Assembly: GCA_016296655.1 (NCBI GenBank)
Contig: JAEDIW010000025.1
Span: 1-38,316 of the forward strand
Length of the DNA: 38,316 bases
Direction: 5' to 3'
DNA from: Treponema sp.
GTDB taxonomy: Bacteria > Spirochaetota > Spirochaetia > Treponematales > Treponemataceae
This document shows positions 15,096 to 24,060 of this stretch, in pieces (within the stretch, counting starts at the first letter, position 1; every line of letters starts with the position of its first letter). The translations under genes were made by a program, and so were the position numbers. Under the pieces are notes generated by a model that was not told where the DNA came from, did no database searches, and worked only from the letters and a program-made list of their open reading frames with translations.

Positions 15096-16191
15096 TTTCG
15101 CTCCATTCTCCTTTATTCAAAAAATAAACTTTTGTCGTACTGTGTTTATAATTTTCATAAGGTTCTCCCGGAAGAAATGTACAAAACATCTGATCATATT
15201 CAGGAAGAAGATTTGTCAATTTTTTTCTTTTTTCAGGATCAAGTTCAAGCATAACATCATCCATAAGTAGAACAGGCTTTTTTCCTGTCATTTTTGTATA
15301 AAATACTGCCTGAGCAGTTCGAAGTAATAATGAAATCAACCGTCTCTGTCCTGTTGAAGCTGTAGGAATAAAAGGCTTTTTATCCTTCATAAAGCGAATT
15401 CTATCTCTATGTGGTCCAGAAAGAGTTGTTTCCATTATTTTATCATGTTCTTCTTTTGACTTTAATAATTCAAAAATTTCTTGAGAAGATGGAAAATGAC
15501 TTCCAACATTATCTTCAATTTCTTTCCATGACGGTTCATAATTTATTGTAAGACCCTCAATTCCTGAAATCTGCTCGTATAATTTTCCAAAAATTTCATT
15601 AAATTGAAAAATCATATCTTTTCTTTTTTTTTGAATCATTAATCCATTTTCTATAAGCTGCTTATTATAGACATCAAGAAGATTATAATTATGCTCTTTT
15701 AAAATTGCATTCCGGCTTTTTAATACTTTTTTATACCTTCTCAAAAAATCAAGATACAAAACATCATACATTGACAAAGACTGATCAATAAAAAATCTTC
15801 TTTTTTCAGGTTCACCAACAGCAAAAGATAAATCATCATGACAAAATAAAACACATGGAATTGTATTTATAAGTTCTTTTCTGTCACTTATTCTTTTACC
15901 ATTTTTTTCAACTTTTTTTCTGGAATTTTCATAGAGAATACTTATAGACTGTGTAATTGATTCAGTTTTAAAAAAAGCCCTTATTTTGAAAATTGATTCT
16001 TCTTTTCTAACTATTTCAGAATCACTGTTTGTTCTAAATGAATTACCATAAGCAGAAAAATAAAGAGCTTCCAAGAGATTACTTTTTCCTTGTCCATTTT
16101 CTCCAACAAAATAGACCTCCTTTGCAAGAAGGTCTATTGTATCGTTCTTTAAATTTCTAAAGTTGTATAAAGATAAGTTTAAAAACGGCAT
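15088..16191 (-). CDS. recF: DNA replication and repair protein RecF
   Basis: The 367-residue SMC-like ATPase starts MPFLNLSLYNFRNLKNDTIDL. It has Walker A GENGQGKSNLLEALYF (about 32-47), the signature region LSGPHRDRI, the TGQRRLISLLLRTAQ segment and Walker B PVLLMDDVMLELD. RecF works with RecO and RecR to load RecA at gaps behind stalled forks. It overlaps dnaN by one base and the DUF721 gene by eight, so these genes are one transcription unit. Length and motifs are normal. Confidence 0.96.
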   Translation of the reverse strand: MPFLNLSLYNFRNLKNDTIDLLAKEVYFVGENGQGKSNLLEALYFSAYGNSFRTNSDSEIVRKEESIFKIRAFFKTESITQSISILYENSRKKVEKNGKRISDRKELINTIPCVLFCHDDLSFAVGEPEKRRFFIDQSLSMYDVLYLDFLRRYKKVLKSRNAILKEHNYNLLDVYNKQLIENGLMIQKKRKDMIFQFNEIFGKLYEQISGIEGLTINYEPSWKEIEDNVGSHFPSSQEIFELLKSKEEHDKIMETTLSGPHRDRIRFMKDKKPFIPTASTGQRRLISLLLRTAQAVFYTKMTGKKPVLLMDDVMLELDPEKRKKLTNLLPEYDQMFCTFLPGEPYENYKHSTTKVYFLNKGEWSENA

Positions 16192-17294
16192 TACTCTAAA
16201 TTCATAGGCATAATGATATGGAAATAATCAGCTTTTGGTTCTGAATGTAAAGTTATAGCTTTCATTGACTCAGTAAACTCAAAAACAATTCTTTCAGTAT
16301 CAATTACTTTTAAAGGTTCTCCAATATAACGGTAATTTAATGCAAGAGTAATTTCATCACCATTATATTCACAAGGAATCTCTTCATCGGCATTACCAAT
16401 ATCTGACTCTGGTGAAATAATTTTTAAAACTCCAGGTTTTAAATTAAACAGAATTCTGCATATTTTTTTATCAACCATTAAAGCAATGCGTTTTAAAGCA
16501 TTTTCCAAATCATTTTTTTGAACCTGAAAAGAATAAGCCTGTTTTTCAGGTATAACTCTTTGATAATTAGGAAACTGTCCATCCAAAAGCAAAGAAGAAA
16601 ATTCATAATTACTGAATTTCGCAAAAATCATTTTATCAACGATGGCAATTGAAATATTACCTTCACTAGGAGCATTTTTTAAAATACAGTTCAATATTTT
16701 TACAGGAACAATAGAAGGTGTAAATTCTGGAGTATTTAATGTATTTTCTTTTTCAATATAAGAAAGACGACGTCCATCGGTAGAAACCATTACAAGATTG
16801 TTGTCTTTTTTTGTAAAGAAAACACCTGTCATGAAAAATCTGTTAGCATCATCTGCAACTGCAAATATTGTCTGGCAAATCATTTCCTTAAAATCCTTAG
16901 AAGAAATTTCAAAGAAAGGAACATTTTCAGTTGAAGCAATTTCAGGAAATTTATCACTTGCAATACTCTTTAACTGGAATTTTATTTTCTTGGAAACTGG
17001 CTTTATAGAAACTTTTATGTCTTCCTGATTAAATTCAACTTCTCCTGAAGGTAAAGAATTTAAGATTCCCATAAGTTTGTCACAATAAATTGTTGTTGTA
17101 CCTTCTTCAATAACTTCTACAGGAATATGTGTTATAAAATTTACAGAAGTATCAGAAGCCTTTATTGTTAAAGTATTATTTTGAGCTTCCAGTAAAACAT
17201 TCGAAAGTATTGAAATTGGACTTTTATTCGTAATTATTTCCTGTGCTATTGCAATTTCTTTTATTAAAGAATCTCTGTCAAATGAAAATTTCAT
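16191..17294 (-). CDS. dnaN: DNA polymerase III beta subunit (sliding clamp)
   Basis: The 367-residue protein has the three-domain clamp layout; recognisable parts include MKFSFDRDSLIKEIAIAQEI at the start, VSTDGRRLSYIE near 173, LLDGQFPNYQRVIPE near 237 and the C-terminal YFHIIMPMNL, the usual clamp ending. Dimeric rings tether polymerase III and other partners to DNA. It lies directly downstream of the predicted oriC and abuts recF with a one-base overlap. A GAGAG-like Shine-Dalgarno precedes the start. Confidence 0.97.
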   Translation of the reverse strand: MKFSFDRDSLIKEIAIAQEIITNKSPISILSNVLLEAQNNTLTIKASDTSVNFITHIPVEVIEEGTTTIYCDKLMGILNSLPSGEVEFNQEDIKVSIKPVSKKIKFQLKSIASDKFPEIASTENVPFFEISSKDFKEMICQTIFAVADDANRFFMTGVFFTKKDNNLVMVSTDGRRLSYIEKENTLNTPEFTPSIVPVKILNCILKNAPSEGNISIAIVDKMIFAKFSNYEFSSLLLDGQFPNYQRVIPEKQAYSFQVQKNDLENALKRIALMVDKKICRILFNLKPGVLKIISPESDIGNADEEIPCEYNGDEITLALNYRYIGEPLKVIDTERIVFEFTESMKAITLHSEPKADYFHIIMPMNLE

Positions 17295-17339
17295 TTTTCT
17301 CTCCCATAAAAAGATTAGTTAGAAAATTTTAATTCCACT

Positions 17340-17532
17340 TATTATTAAATTTTAAAATTTAATAATAGTAATAATAAGCATTGTGAATTTGTGTAAAACT
17401 CAGTTATTTTTTTTTAATATAACAATTTAGAATTTGGATAAGTTAGTGTTCCAAATTCACAGTTTTTACACTTTTCAACAATGTGAATAAATAATAACAG
17501 TTTATTCACACAATTTTATCATATTATACACA
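17340..17532. other. oriC: Predicted chromosomal replication origin (oriC) in the dnaA-dnaN gap
   Basis: The 260-base dnaN-dnaA gap holds three exact TTATNCACA DnaA boxes: 17482-17490 (minus), 17502-17510 (plus) and 17524-17532 (plus). The first two form an inverted pair. Weaker boxes occur at 17390-17398 (TTTTACACA, minus) and 17453-17461. At the dnaN side lies a perfect 28-bp all-A/T palindrome (17340-17367), followed by TAG/TAA triplets reaching to about 17378, which could be an unwinding element with DnaA-trio-like repeats. Position between dnaA and dnaN and AT content fit a bacterial origin. The function is an inference. Confidence 0.8.
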
Positions 17533-17554
17533 ATTTTGTATCTATATATTTTTT

Positions 17555-19009
17555 TTATTTTTTAAAATCTTTTATATTTCTTGTTAAAATTTGTACAACA
17601 GAATTCAAGGATGAATCAGTTTTTAAAAGATCTCTAATTTTTTCATCTGCATGCATGGCTGTTGTGTGGTCCCTTCCTCCAAATTCCTGTCCTATTTCAG
17701 GATAAGAATATTCTGTTAATTCCCTTGAAAGATATATTGCAATCTGTCTTGGAAAAACGAATTTTTTGTCTCGTTTTTTGCTTTTTATATCTGTGATTGA
17801 AATATTGTAATAGTCAGAAACAACTTTTTGAATTATATCAATTGTAATTGTTCCAGAAAGTGGTTGACTGAATGTATCTCTTAATTGTTGTTGAGCTATA
17901 TCTATGGTAAGGTTTTTATTTACAAGTTCTGAATATCCAATCATTTTTGTCAATGCCGATTCCAAATCACGTACATTTGTAACGACATTTTTTGCTATAT
18001 AAGCAATTACATCATCAGGAATGTGTTTTCCAAGAGTTTCTAGTTTTTTTAAAAGAATGGCGTGTCTTGTTTCAAAATCAGGCGGTTGAAGGTCAACAAC
18101 AAGTCCATTTGAAAACCTTGAACGTAAGCGGTCTGTCATATCTTTCAGTTCAGTTACAGGTCGATCACAAGTGAAAACCATCTGCGAACAAGAATCATGA
18201 AGAGCATTAAAAGTATGAAAAAGTTCTTCCTGTGTCTGAGTTTTCCCCTGAAGGAAATGTATGTCATCAAGTAAAAGAACATCAAGATTTCTATATTTTG
18301 ATTTGAATTTGCTGGTTGTCTGACTTTTTATTGAGCTTGTGAATTCATTTGTAAAAGTTTCTGCAGGTATATAACATATTTTAAAGTTATCACCTTTTTC
18401 CTTATATATGTAATTTCCTATAGCTTCCATAAGATGAGTTTTGCCAAGACCTACTCCTCCATAAAGCAGAATAGGGTTATATGTTTTACCAGGATTTTTA
18501 GCAGCTGCAATTGCGGCATTATATGCATAATCACTGTTGCTTCCTGGAATAAAGGTATCAAAAGTATATTTTTCAAAAAGCTGAGGATGTTTGCGAATCT
18601 GCTTTTCCTGAAATTGAATTTTTACAGGTTCTTGAATTTTTTTAACAGGCTGTTCCTGATATATTTCTGTTTTTATTTCCTGTCTGAAATTTATAATATT
18701 TTCTGATTCTGGAACTGAGTTTGATGTAGAAAAAATTGACTGATTATTTACGATATGCTGTATATTTAAATTAATCTGACCTGTTAATTCTTCTATTTTT
18801 TTTGTAACAAGCTGAACATTACCTTTTTTCAGCATTGACTGCCATAAAAATTCTGACGGAACTGAAACTGTGATTGTAGTAAGAGTGTCTTCTACATAAG
18901 TCATATTAAACCAAAGTTTAAATTCAGTTTCTCTTCCTGCATTTTTAAATTCTTCATGAAGCTGATCTAATGCATATTTCCAAACGTCTTCGTAATTATG
19001 TTCACCCAT
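17555..19009 (-). CDS. dnaA: Chromosomal replication initiator DnaA
   Basis: I start the gene at ATG 19009 (MGEHNYEDVWKYALDQL), giving 484 residues; the frame is open further but would overlap gyrB and begins in non-DnaA-like sequence. Domain I is about 1-90. A variable linker follows. The AAA+ domain has Walker A GGVGLGKTH and Walker B VLLLDDIHFLQ. Domain IV ends with the DNA-binding signature GGRDHTTAMHA. DnaA-ATP binds DnaA boxes and melts oriC. No Shine-Dalgarno is visible, and a TATAAT box lies only seven bases upstream of the ATG, so a leaderless message is possible. gyrB diverges 131 bases away. Confidence 0.96.
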   Translation of the reverse strand: MGEHNYEDVWKYALDQLHEEFKNAGRETEFKLWFNMTYVEDTLTTITVSVPSEFLWQSMLKKGNVQLVTKKIEELTGQINLNIQHIVNNQSIFSTSNSVPESENIINFRQEIKTEIYQEQPVKKIQEPVKIQFQEKQIRKHPQLFEKYTFDTFIPGSNSDYAYNAAIAAAKNPGKTYNPILLYGGVGLGKTHLMEAIGNYIYKEKGDNFKICYIPAETFTNEFTSSIKSQTTSKFKSKYRNLDVLLLDDIHFLQGKTQTQEELFHTFNALHDSCSQMVFTCDRPVTELKDMTDRLRSRFSNGLVVDLQPPDFETRHAILLKKLETLGKHIPDDVIAYIAKNVVTNVRDLESALTKMIGYSELVNKNLTIDIAQQQLRDTFSQPLSGTITIDIIQKVVSDYYNISITDIKSKKRDKKFVFPRQIAIYLSRELTEYSYPEIGQEFGGRDHTTAMHADEKIRDLLKTDSSLNSVVQILTRNIKDFKK

Positions 19010-19015
19010 AAGGGT

Positions 19016-19045
19016 ATTATAAACTGTCTTTACTTTTTTATGCAA
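19016..19045 (-). promoter_or_regulatory. Predicted dnaA promoter, very close to the start codon
   Basis: On the minus strand TTGCAT (19040-19045), an 18-base spacer and a perfect TATAAT (19016-19021). Transcription would begin at or next to the ATG at 19009. A second candidate farther up is TTGAAT, 17 bases, TATAAG. Confidence 0.5.
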
Positions 19046-19140
19046 TAAAGATATAATTTCAACCGATTTTCTATAAATGTAAGCTTTCTTATTTCTTATA
19101 ATAAAAAGAAATATATTATTCAATTCAAAGGATATAAATA

Positions 19141-21102
19141 ATGACATCTAATTATTCAGCCGGTAATATTCAAGTATTAAAAGGACTTGAAGCTGTACGT
19201 AAAAGACCTGGCATGTATATTGGATCTACAGGTCCAAAGGGGCTTCATCATCTTGTTTATGAAACTGTTGATAATTCCATAGATGAAGCAATGGCTGGGT
19301 ATTGTGATAATATAATTGTTGCTTTAGAAAAAGATGATATTGTTCGAGTAGAAGATAATGGCCGTGGAATTCCTGTAGATATTCATCCAACAGAAAAAAT
19401 CAGTGCATTGGAACTTGTACTAACAAGGCTTCATGCTGGTGGAAAATTTGAAAAAAGTGCTTATAAAGTTTCAGGTGGTTTACACGGTGTTGGTGTTTCT
19501 TGTGTAAATGCCCTTTCAGACTGGATGGAAGCTACTGTAAAACGTGATGGTCATATTTACCGGCAGCGTTATGAACGCGGAATTCCTAAAACTAAAGTTG
19601 AAATTATCGGTGATACTGAAGAACACGGAACAACAATCAGATGGAAAGCTGATAAAAGTATTTTTACTGTAACAACAACTTATGACTGGGATGTTTTGAT
19701 TCAGCGTCTGAAAGAATTGGCTTTTTTGAATAGTGGAATTGTTATTACATTCCGTGATGAACGTCTGGAAAAAACAAAAGAGGAAGTTCTTAAATATGAA
19801 GGCGGAATTGTTCATTATGTTAATGAGCTTAATTCAAAAGCAAAATTAAAATATCCTGAGGAACCTATCTTTATTAATGGCGAAAAAGATGGTGTCATTA
19901 CTGAACTTTCTTTTCAATATAATGAAAGTTATTCAGAAAATATTCATACCTATGTAAATGATATTAGAACAGGAGATGGAGGAACTCATCTTGATGGTTT
20001 CAGGTCTGCACTTCTTTTTGTTCTTTCAAAAGCTCTTGATAACAATGAAAAATTAAAGAAAAAAATGCCTAAAAAGGAAGGCAAGGTCGAAGCGAAAGAA
20101 GATCCTTATGAAAAACTGAATGGTGATGATGTACGTGCAGGTCTTGTAGCTGTTCTTTCAATGAAAGTCCCTGAACCTGAGTTTGTAGGACAAACTAAGG
20201 ATAAGCTTGGAAATCCTGAAGTAAGAGGAATAGTTGATTCTCTAGTTAAGGAAAAACTTACAATTTTCTTTGAGCAGAATCCTCAAGTTTTGGAAAAAGT
20301 CCTTGAAAAGTCAATTGGAGAAGCTGCTGCCCGTATTGCTGCAAGGAAAGCAAAGGATGCCAGCCGCAAAAAGTCAGGACTTAGTGGATATAAAAAACCG
20401 GAAAAACTTTCTGATTGTTCTATTAAAGATAATCCTGAAATTTGTGAAGTATATATTGTAGAAGGAGATTCTGCAGGCGGTTCAGCTAAAAAAGGGCGTG
20501 ATTCTAAAACTCAGGCAATACTTCCTCTTTGGGGAAAAATGCTTAATGTTGAAAAAGTCGATACTAACAAGGTTCTTAAAAATGAAAAACTTGAACCTGT
20601 TATTAATACTCTTGGAACAGGTATTGGTAAAGAATTTAACATAGATAAATTAAGGTATCATAAAATCATCATTATGGCTGATGCTGATGTTGACGGCTCT
20701 CATATTCGTACTCTGCTTTTAACTTTTTTCTTTAGATATATGCCTGAGCTTATTTCAAATGGCTATGTTTATCTTGCTATGCCACCGCTTTTTAAAGTTC
20801 AGTTTGGAAAAAAAGAACCTATATATTGTTATTCAGATGCTGAACGGGATGCAGCTCTTGCTGAGTTTGATGAAGAAACAAGAAAAAAGGTTGATGTTCA
20901 GCGTTACAAAGGACTTGGTGAAATGGATGGAAAACAACTTTGGGAAACTACAATGGATCCAGCTCATAGAAAAATGCGTGTTGTTACAATTCCAGATGCT
21001 GAGGCTGCAGATAAAATTTTTACAGTTTGCATGGGAGAAGAGGTTGAGCCTCGCCGCGAATTTATTGAATCAAATTCAAGTTATGCAAATCTAGATATCT
21101 AA
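19141..21102 (+). CDS. gyrB: DNA gyrase subunit B
   Basis: The 653-residue protein has a GHKL ATPase domain (VYETVDNSIDEAMAGY, VEDNGRGIPVDIH, GGLHGVGVSCVNALS), a transducer domain, and a Toprim domain with EGDSAGGSAKKGRD (E441) and the metal site DADVD (514-518). The C-terminal tail is normal (QRYKGLGEMDGKQLWETTMDP). With GyrA it introduces negative supercoils using ATP. An AAAGGA Shine-Dalgarno lies upstream. It is divergent from dnaA and nine bases ahead of gyrA. The short lysine-rich stretch near 305 is a mild lineage-specific feature. GyrB and ParE are similar, but pairing with a GyrA-box subunit settles the call. Confidence 0.97.
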   Translation: MTSNYSAGNIQVLKGLEAVRKRPGMYIGSTGPKGLHHLVYETVDNSIDEAMAGYCDNIIVALEKDDIVRVEDNGRGIPVDIHPTEKISALELVLTRLHAGGKFEKSAYKVSGGLHGVGVSCVNALSDWMEATVKRDGHIYRQRYERGIPKTKVEIIGDTEEHGTTIRWKADKSIFTVTTTYDWDVLIQRLKELAFLNSGIVITFRDERLEKTKEEVLKYEGGIVHYVNELNSKAKLKYPEEPIFINGEKDGVITELSFQYNESYSENIHTYVNDIRTGDGGTHLDGFRSALLFVLSKALDNNEKLKKKMPKKEGKVEAKEDPYEKLNGDDVRAGLVAVLSMKVPEPEFVGQTKDKLGNPEVRGIVDSLVKEKLTIFFEQNPQVLEKVLEKSIGEAAARIAARKAKDASRKKSGLSGYKKPEKLSDCSIKDNPEICEVYIVEGDSAGGSAKKGRDSKTQAILPLWGKMLNVEKVDTNKVLKNEKLEPVINTLGTGIGKEFNIDKLRYHKIIIMADADVDGSHIRTLLLTFFFRYMPELISNGYVYLAMPPLFKVQFGKKEPIYCYSDAERDAALAEFDEETRKKVDVQRYKGLGEMDGKQLWETTMDPAHRKMRVVTIPDAEAADKIFTVCMGEEVEPRREFIESNSSYANLDI

Positions 21103-21111
21103 GGAAATTAT

Positions 21112-23634
21112 ATGTTGGAAGAATATAAAACAGATGCTGGTGGAACAGTAATAAAGATTCCTATTGAAGATGAAGTAAAGCAGGCTTATATCGACTATTC
21201 GATGTCTGTAATTGTTCAGCGTGCACTTCCTGATGTTAGAGATGGTCTTAAACCAGTCCATAGAAGAATTATGTATGCAATGGACACCCTTCATCTTTCA
21301 AGTAGCGGAAAGACAAAAAAATGTGCCACAATTGTCGGTGAAGTTCTTGGACATTATCATCCTCATGGCGATGCTTCTGTTTATGATGCACTTGTTCGTC
21401 TTGGACAGGATTTTGCTCAAAGATATACAACTGTAACACCTCAGGGAAACTTTGGTACTATTGCTGGAGATCCTGCTGCTGCTTACCGTTATACTGAAGC
21501 AAAAATGTCAAAAATTACTGAAGAAATGGTTTCTGACATTTCAAAAAATACAGTTGATATGGTTCCTAACTTTGATGATACAACAAAGGAACCTGCTGTT
21601 TTGCCAGGAGCTTTTCCATTTTTACTTTGTAATGGTACAACAGGTATTGCTGTTGGTATGGCTACTAACATGCCAACTCATAATCTTAGGGAAGTTGCTT
21701 CTGCAATTTCAGCTTATATCGATAATCCTGAAATTTCAATTGATGACTTGATGCTTCACATAAAAGGTCCAGACTTTCCAACAGGTGGAATTATTTATGG
21801 ACGTGAAGGTATAAAAAAAGCCTATAAAACTGGTCGTGGAAAAATTACAATTCGTTCAAAGTTTACAATTGAAACTGCAAAAAATGGAAAAGAAAGGATC
21901 GTATTTACAGAAGTTCCTTATGGTGTAAATACTTCTTCAATTGTAAAAAAGATAAATGAACTTGCAGAAAATAAGGCTATTGAAGGCATTGTGGAAGCAA
22001 ACGATGAGACTTCTGACCGTGTTGGAATGAGACTTGTTGTTGAGTTAAAAAAAGGAGCTGTTACAAAACTTGTATTGAATCAGCTTTTTGCTAAAACAGA
22101 TTTACAGTCGAATTTCGGAGTAATAAATCTTGCTCTTGTTCCTCAGGTAAAAGAAGGTTCAGCGCCTCGATATGTTGAGCCTGATTATTTAACTTTGCCT
22201 GCTACTTATTTGAAGCCTGAAGTCTTGAATTTGAAGCAACTCATAAAACATTTTGTAAATCACAGGCAGGAAGTAATAACAAGGCGTTCTATATATGATT
22301 TGAAAGTTGCCAAGCACAGAATGCATATTTTGGAAGCTTTGATTACAGCTATTAATAATATTGATGAAGTTATAAAAATAATAAAAGAGAGTAGGGACAC
22401 TGAAGCTGCAAAGATTGCGCTTGAAAAAAGATTTGGATTTGATGATGAACAGGCTCAGGCAATTGTTGACATGCAGTTAAAGCGCTTGACTCATTTACAG
22501 ATTGAAGATCTTCAAAAAGAAATAAAGGAATTACAGTTATGGATAGATTATCTTCAGGATTTGCTTGCTCATGATGAAAAGATTCTAAGATTGATAAAAG
22601 ACGATACTAATAAGTTAGCAGAAAAGTATGGAGATGACAGACGTACTGATATTATTGCTGATGAAGTTGAACAAATTAATGTAGAAGACATGATAAAGGA
22701 AGAGGATGTTGTAATCTTGATTTCTAAGTTAGGTTACATAAAGAGAATTCCTATAATACTATACAAACAACAAGGTAGAGGCGGTAAAGGAAGCGCAAGT
22801 GCAAATCTTGTAGAGAATGACTACATTAATCAATTATTTATAGCATCTACACATGACTATCTGATGTTCATTACAAATGAAGGAAAAGCTTATTGGATTA
22901 AAGTTCATGAGATTCCTGAAGCTGCAAGAACTAGTCGCGGCTCTCATATAAAAGGACTTCTTGCAGTTTCTGCAAATGAAGAAATAACAACTATTGTAGC
23001 TCTAAAAGAATTTAGCAGCAGTAACTTTTTATTTATGGCAACTGCTCAAGGAATTGTAAAGAAAACTCCTATTACAGATTTTGCAAATGCTAAAACAAGA
23101 GGTATAATTTCCATAAAGCTTGATGACGGTGATAAACTTGTAAGTTCAATTTTAACTTCAGGAAAAGATGAAATAATGTTTGTTACACGACGTGGACAGA
23201 CATTGCGTGTAACAGAAAATGATATTCGTGAAATGGGTAGATCAAGTCGTGGTGTAAGAGGTATAAGGTTACGTGATGGAGATGAACTTACAGGAGCAAT
23301 AAGGGTTGAAGATGATAAAACTATTCTTGTCATTACAGAAAAAGGTTATGGAAAAAGAATAGGTTTCGATCAGTTCCATATACATGGCAGAGGAACTGGT
23401 GGTCAGAGAATTTTTGGAAATACGGAAGGTAAAGGTGAAATAATTGGAATTCTTGCGGTTTCTGAAAATGATGAAATAGTTTGTATGACAAGTCAAGGAA
23501 AAACACTTAGAGTTAAAGCTTCTACAATAAATAAACAGGGAGCCGGAGCTAGTGGAGTTTCTGTTTTGAAAATTGATGAACCTGACTATTTGATTGGAAT
23601 TGATAAAGTAAGTCAGGAAAATGAGAAAGAGTAA
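21112..23634 (+). CDS. gyrA: DNA gyrase subunit A
   Basis: The 840-residue protein has a winged-helix/tower breakage-reunion domain with catalytic Y127 (AAAYRYTEAKM), then a coiled coil and six-bladed C-terminal pinwheel containing the GyrA box QGRGGKG (near 553), which marks gyrase rather than topoisomerase IV. In the quinolone pocket the sequence reads HPHGDASVYD, placing alanine (A88) where E. coli GyrA has Ser83; the acidic position (D92) is kept. AAGGAAAT precedes the start, nine bases after gyrB, so the two are co-transcribed. A strong terminator follows 27 bases after the stop codon. Confidence 0.97.
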   Translation: MLEEYKTDAGGTVIKIPIEDEVKQAYIDYSMSVIVQRALPDVRDGLKPVHRRIMYAMDTLHLSSSGKTKKCATIVGEVLGHYHPHGDASVYDALVRLGQDFAQRYTTVTPQGNFGTIAGDPAAAYRYTEAKMSKITEEMVSDISKNTVDMVPNFDDTTKEPAVLPGAFPFLLCNGTTGIAVGMATNMPTHNLREVASAISAYIDNPEISIDDLMLHIKGPDFPTGGIIYGREGIKKAYKTGRGKITIRSKFTIETAKNGKERIVFTEVPYGVNTSSIVKKINELAENKAIEGIVEANDETSDRVGMRLVVELKKGAVTKLVLNQLFAKTDLQSNFGVINLALVPQVKEGSAPRYVEPDYLTLPATYLKPEVLNLKQLIKHFVNHRQEVITRRSIYDLKVAKHRMHILEALITAINNIDEVIKIIKESRDTEAAKIALEKRFGFDDEQAQAIVDMQLKRLTHLQIEDLQKEIKELQLWIDYLQDLLAHDEKILRLIKDDTNKLAEKYGDDRRTDIIADEVEQINVEDMIKEEDVVILISKLGYIKRIPIILYKQQGRGGKGSASANLVENDYINQLFIASTHDYLMFITNEGKAYWIKVHEIPEAARTSRGSHIKGLLAVSANEEITTIVALKEFSSSNFLFMATAQGIVKKTPITDFANAKTRGIISIKLDDGDKLVSSILTSGKDEIMFVTRRGQTLRVTENDIREMGRSSRGVRGIRLRDGDELTGAIRVEDDKTILVITEKGYGKRIGFDQFHIHGRGTGGQRIFGNTEGKGEIIGILAVSENDEIVCMTSQGKTLRVKASTINKQGAGASGVSVLKIDEPDYLIGIDKVSQENEKE

Positions 23635-23661
23635 AATTATATAAATACAACTTTATGTAAT

Positions 23662-23712
23662 AAAAATCCCCTGAAAACTATGATTTATTCATTTTTCAGG
23701 GGATTTTTTTTA
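23662..23712 (+). terminator. Rho-independent terminator of gyrB-gyrA
   Basis: AAATCCCCTGAAAA pairs with TTTTCAGGGGATTT around a loop of about 15 bases, followed by a run of Ts (23704-23711). A-rich sequence on the other side means it could also work for minus-strand transcription. Confidence 0.9.
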
Positions 23713-23858
23713 ATATTTTAATTCAAATCTTAAAAGTTGCGGACACAAGAATTAATCGTAGTCCTCCTTTGTTTGAGGATTGCAGAAAATTACTATTTTT
23801 TTCTATGAATTTTATATGTCGGCTTTATATCAAACTTCATAGACTTGCTTACATAAAA

Positions 23859-23874
23859 TGTTTCACGTGAAACA
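23859..23874. promoter_or_regulatory. parS: parS centromere site 1
   Basis: TGTTTCACGTGAAACA is a perfect match to the 16-bp palindromic bacterial parS consensus bound by ParB/Spo0J. It lies in a gene-free stretch (23635-24060) about 4.8 kb from dnaA. Elsewhere in that stretch I see a small TCCTC/GAGGA hairpin (23762-23779) but no gene. Confidence 0.95.
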
Positions 23875-23952
23875 TTTTACCTGAATAAAAGCAATTCATA
23901 AAGTTTATTAAAAAATAATGGAAGGTATTTTTACTTCCTGATGAATAACTTA

Positions 23953-23983
23953 TTACTTTGGAAAATGAATTTCTCCAAAGTAA
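23953..23983. other. Hairpin next to parS site 2
   Basis: A perfect 10-bp inverted repeat, TTACTTTGGA/TCCAAAGTAA (23953-23962 and 23974-23983), can extend inward by four pairs with one bulged base. It ends one base before parS site 2. It may be a transcription barrier, a protein site, or chance; a small GGAAG/CTTCC hairpin (23920-23938) lies between the two parS copies. Confidence 0.45.
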
Positions 23984-23984
23984 G

Positions 23985-24000
23985 TGTTTCACGTGAAACA
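23985..24000. promoter_or_regulatory. parS: parS centromere site 2
   Basis: This is a second perfect TGTTTCACGTGAAACA, 126 bp (start to start) from site 1. Paired perfect sites near the origin mark the region where ParB would load and spread over gyrAB and argA. Confidence 0.95.
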
Positions 24001-24060
24001 TTAAACATAAATCATAATGATAATGAATGATAGCAGAACGTTGTGCTTAGAGCCTGCTTA

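Noticed and set aside
19010..19140. Origin in the dnaA-gyrB gap
   Set aside because: No TTATNCACA box is present there; the dnaA-dnaN gap has three exact boxes.
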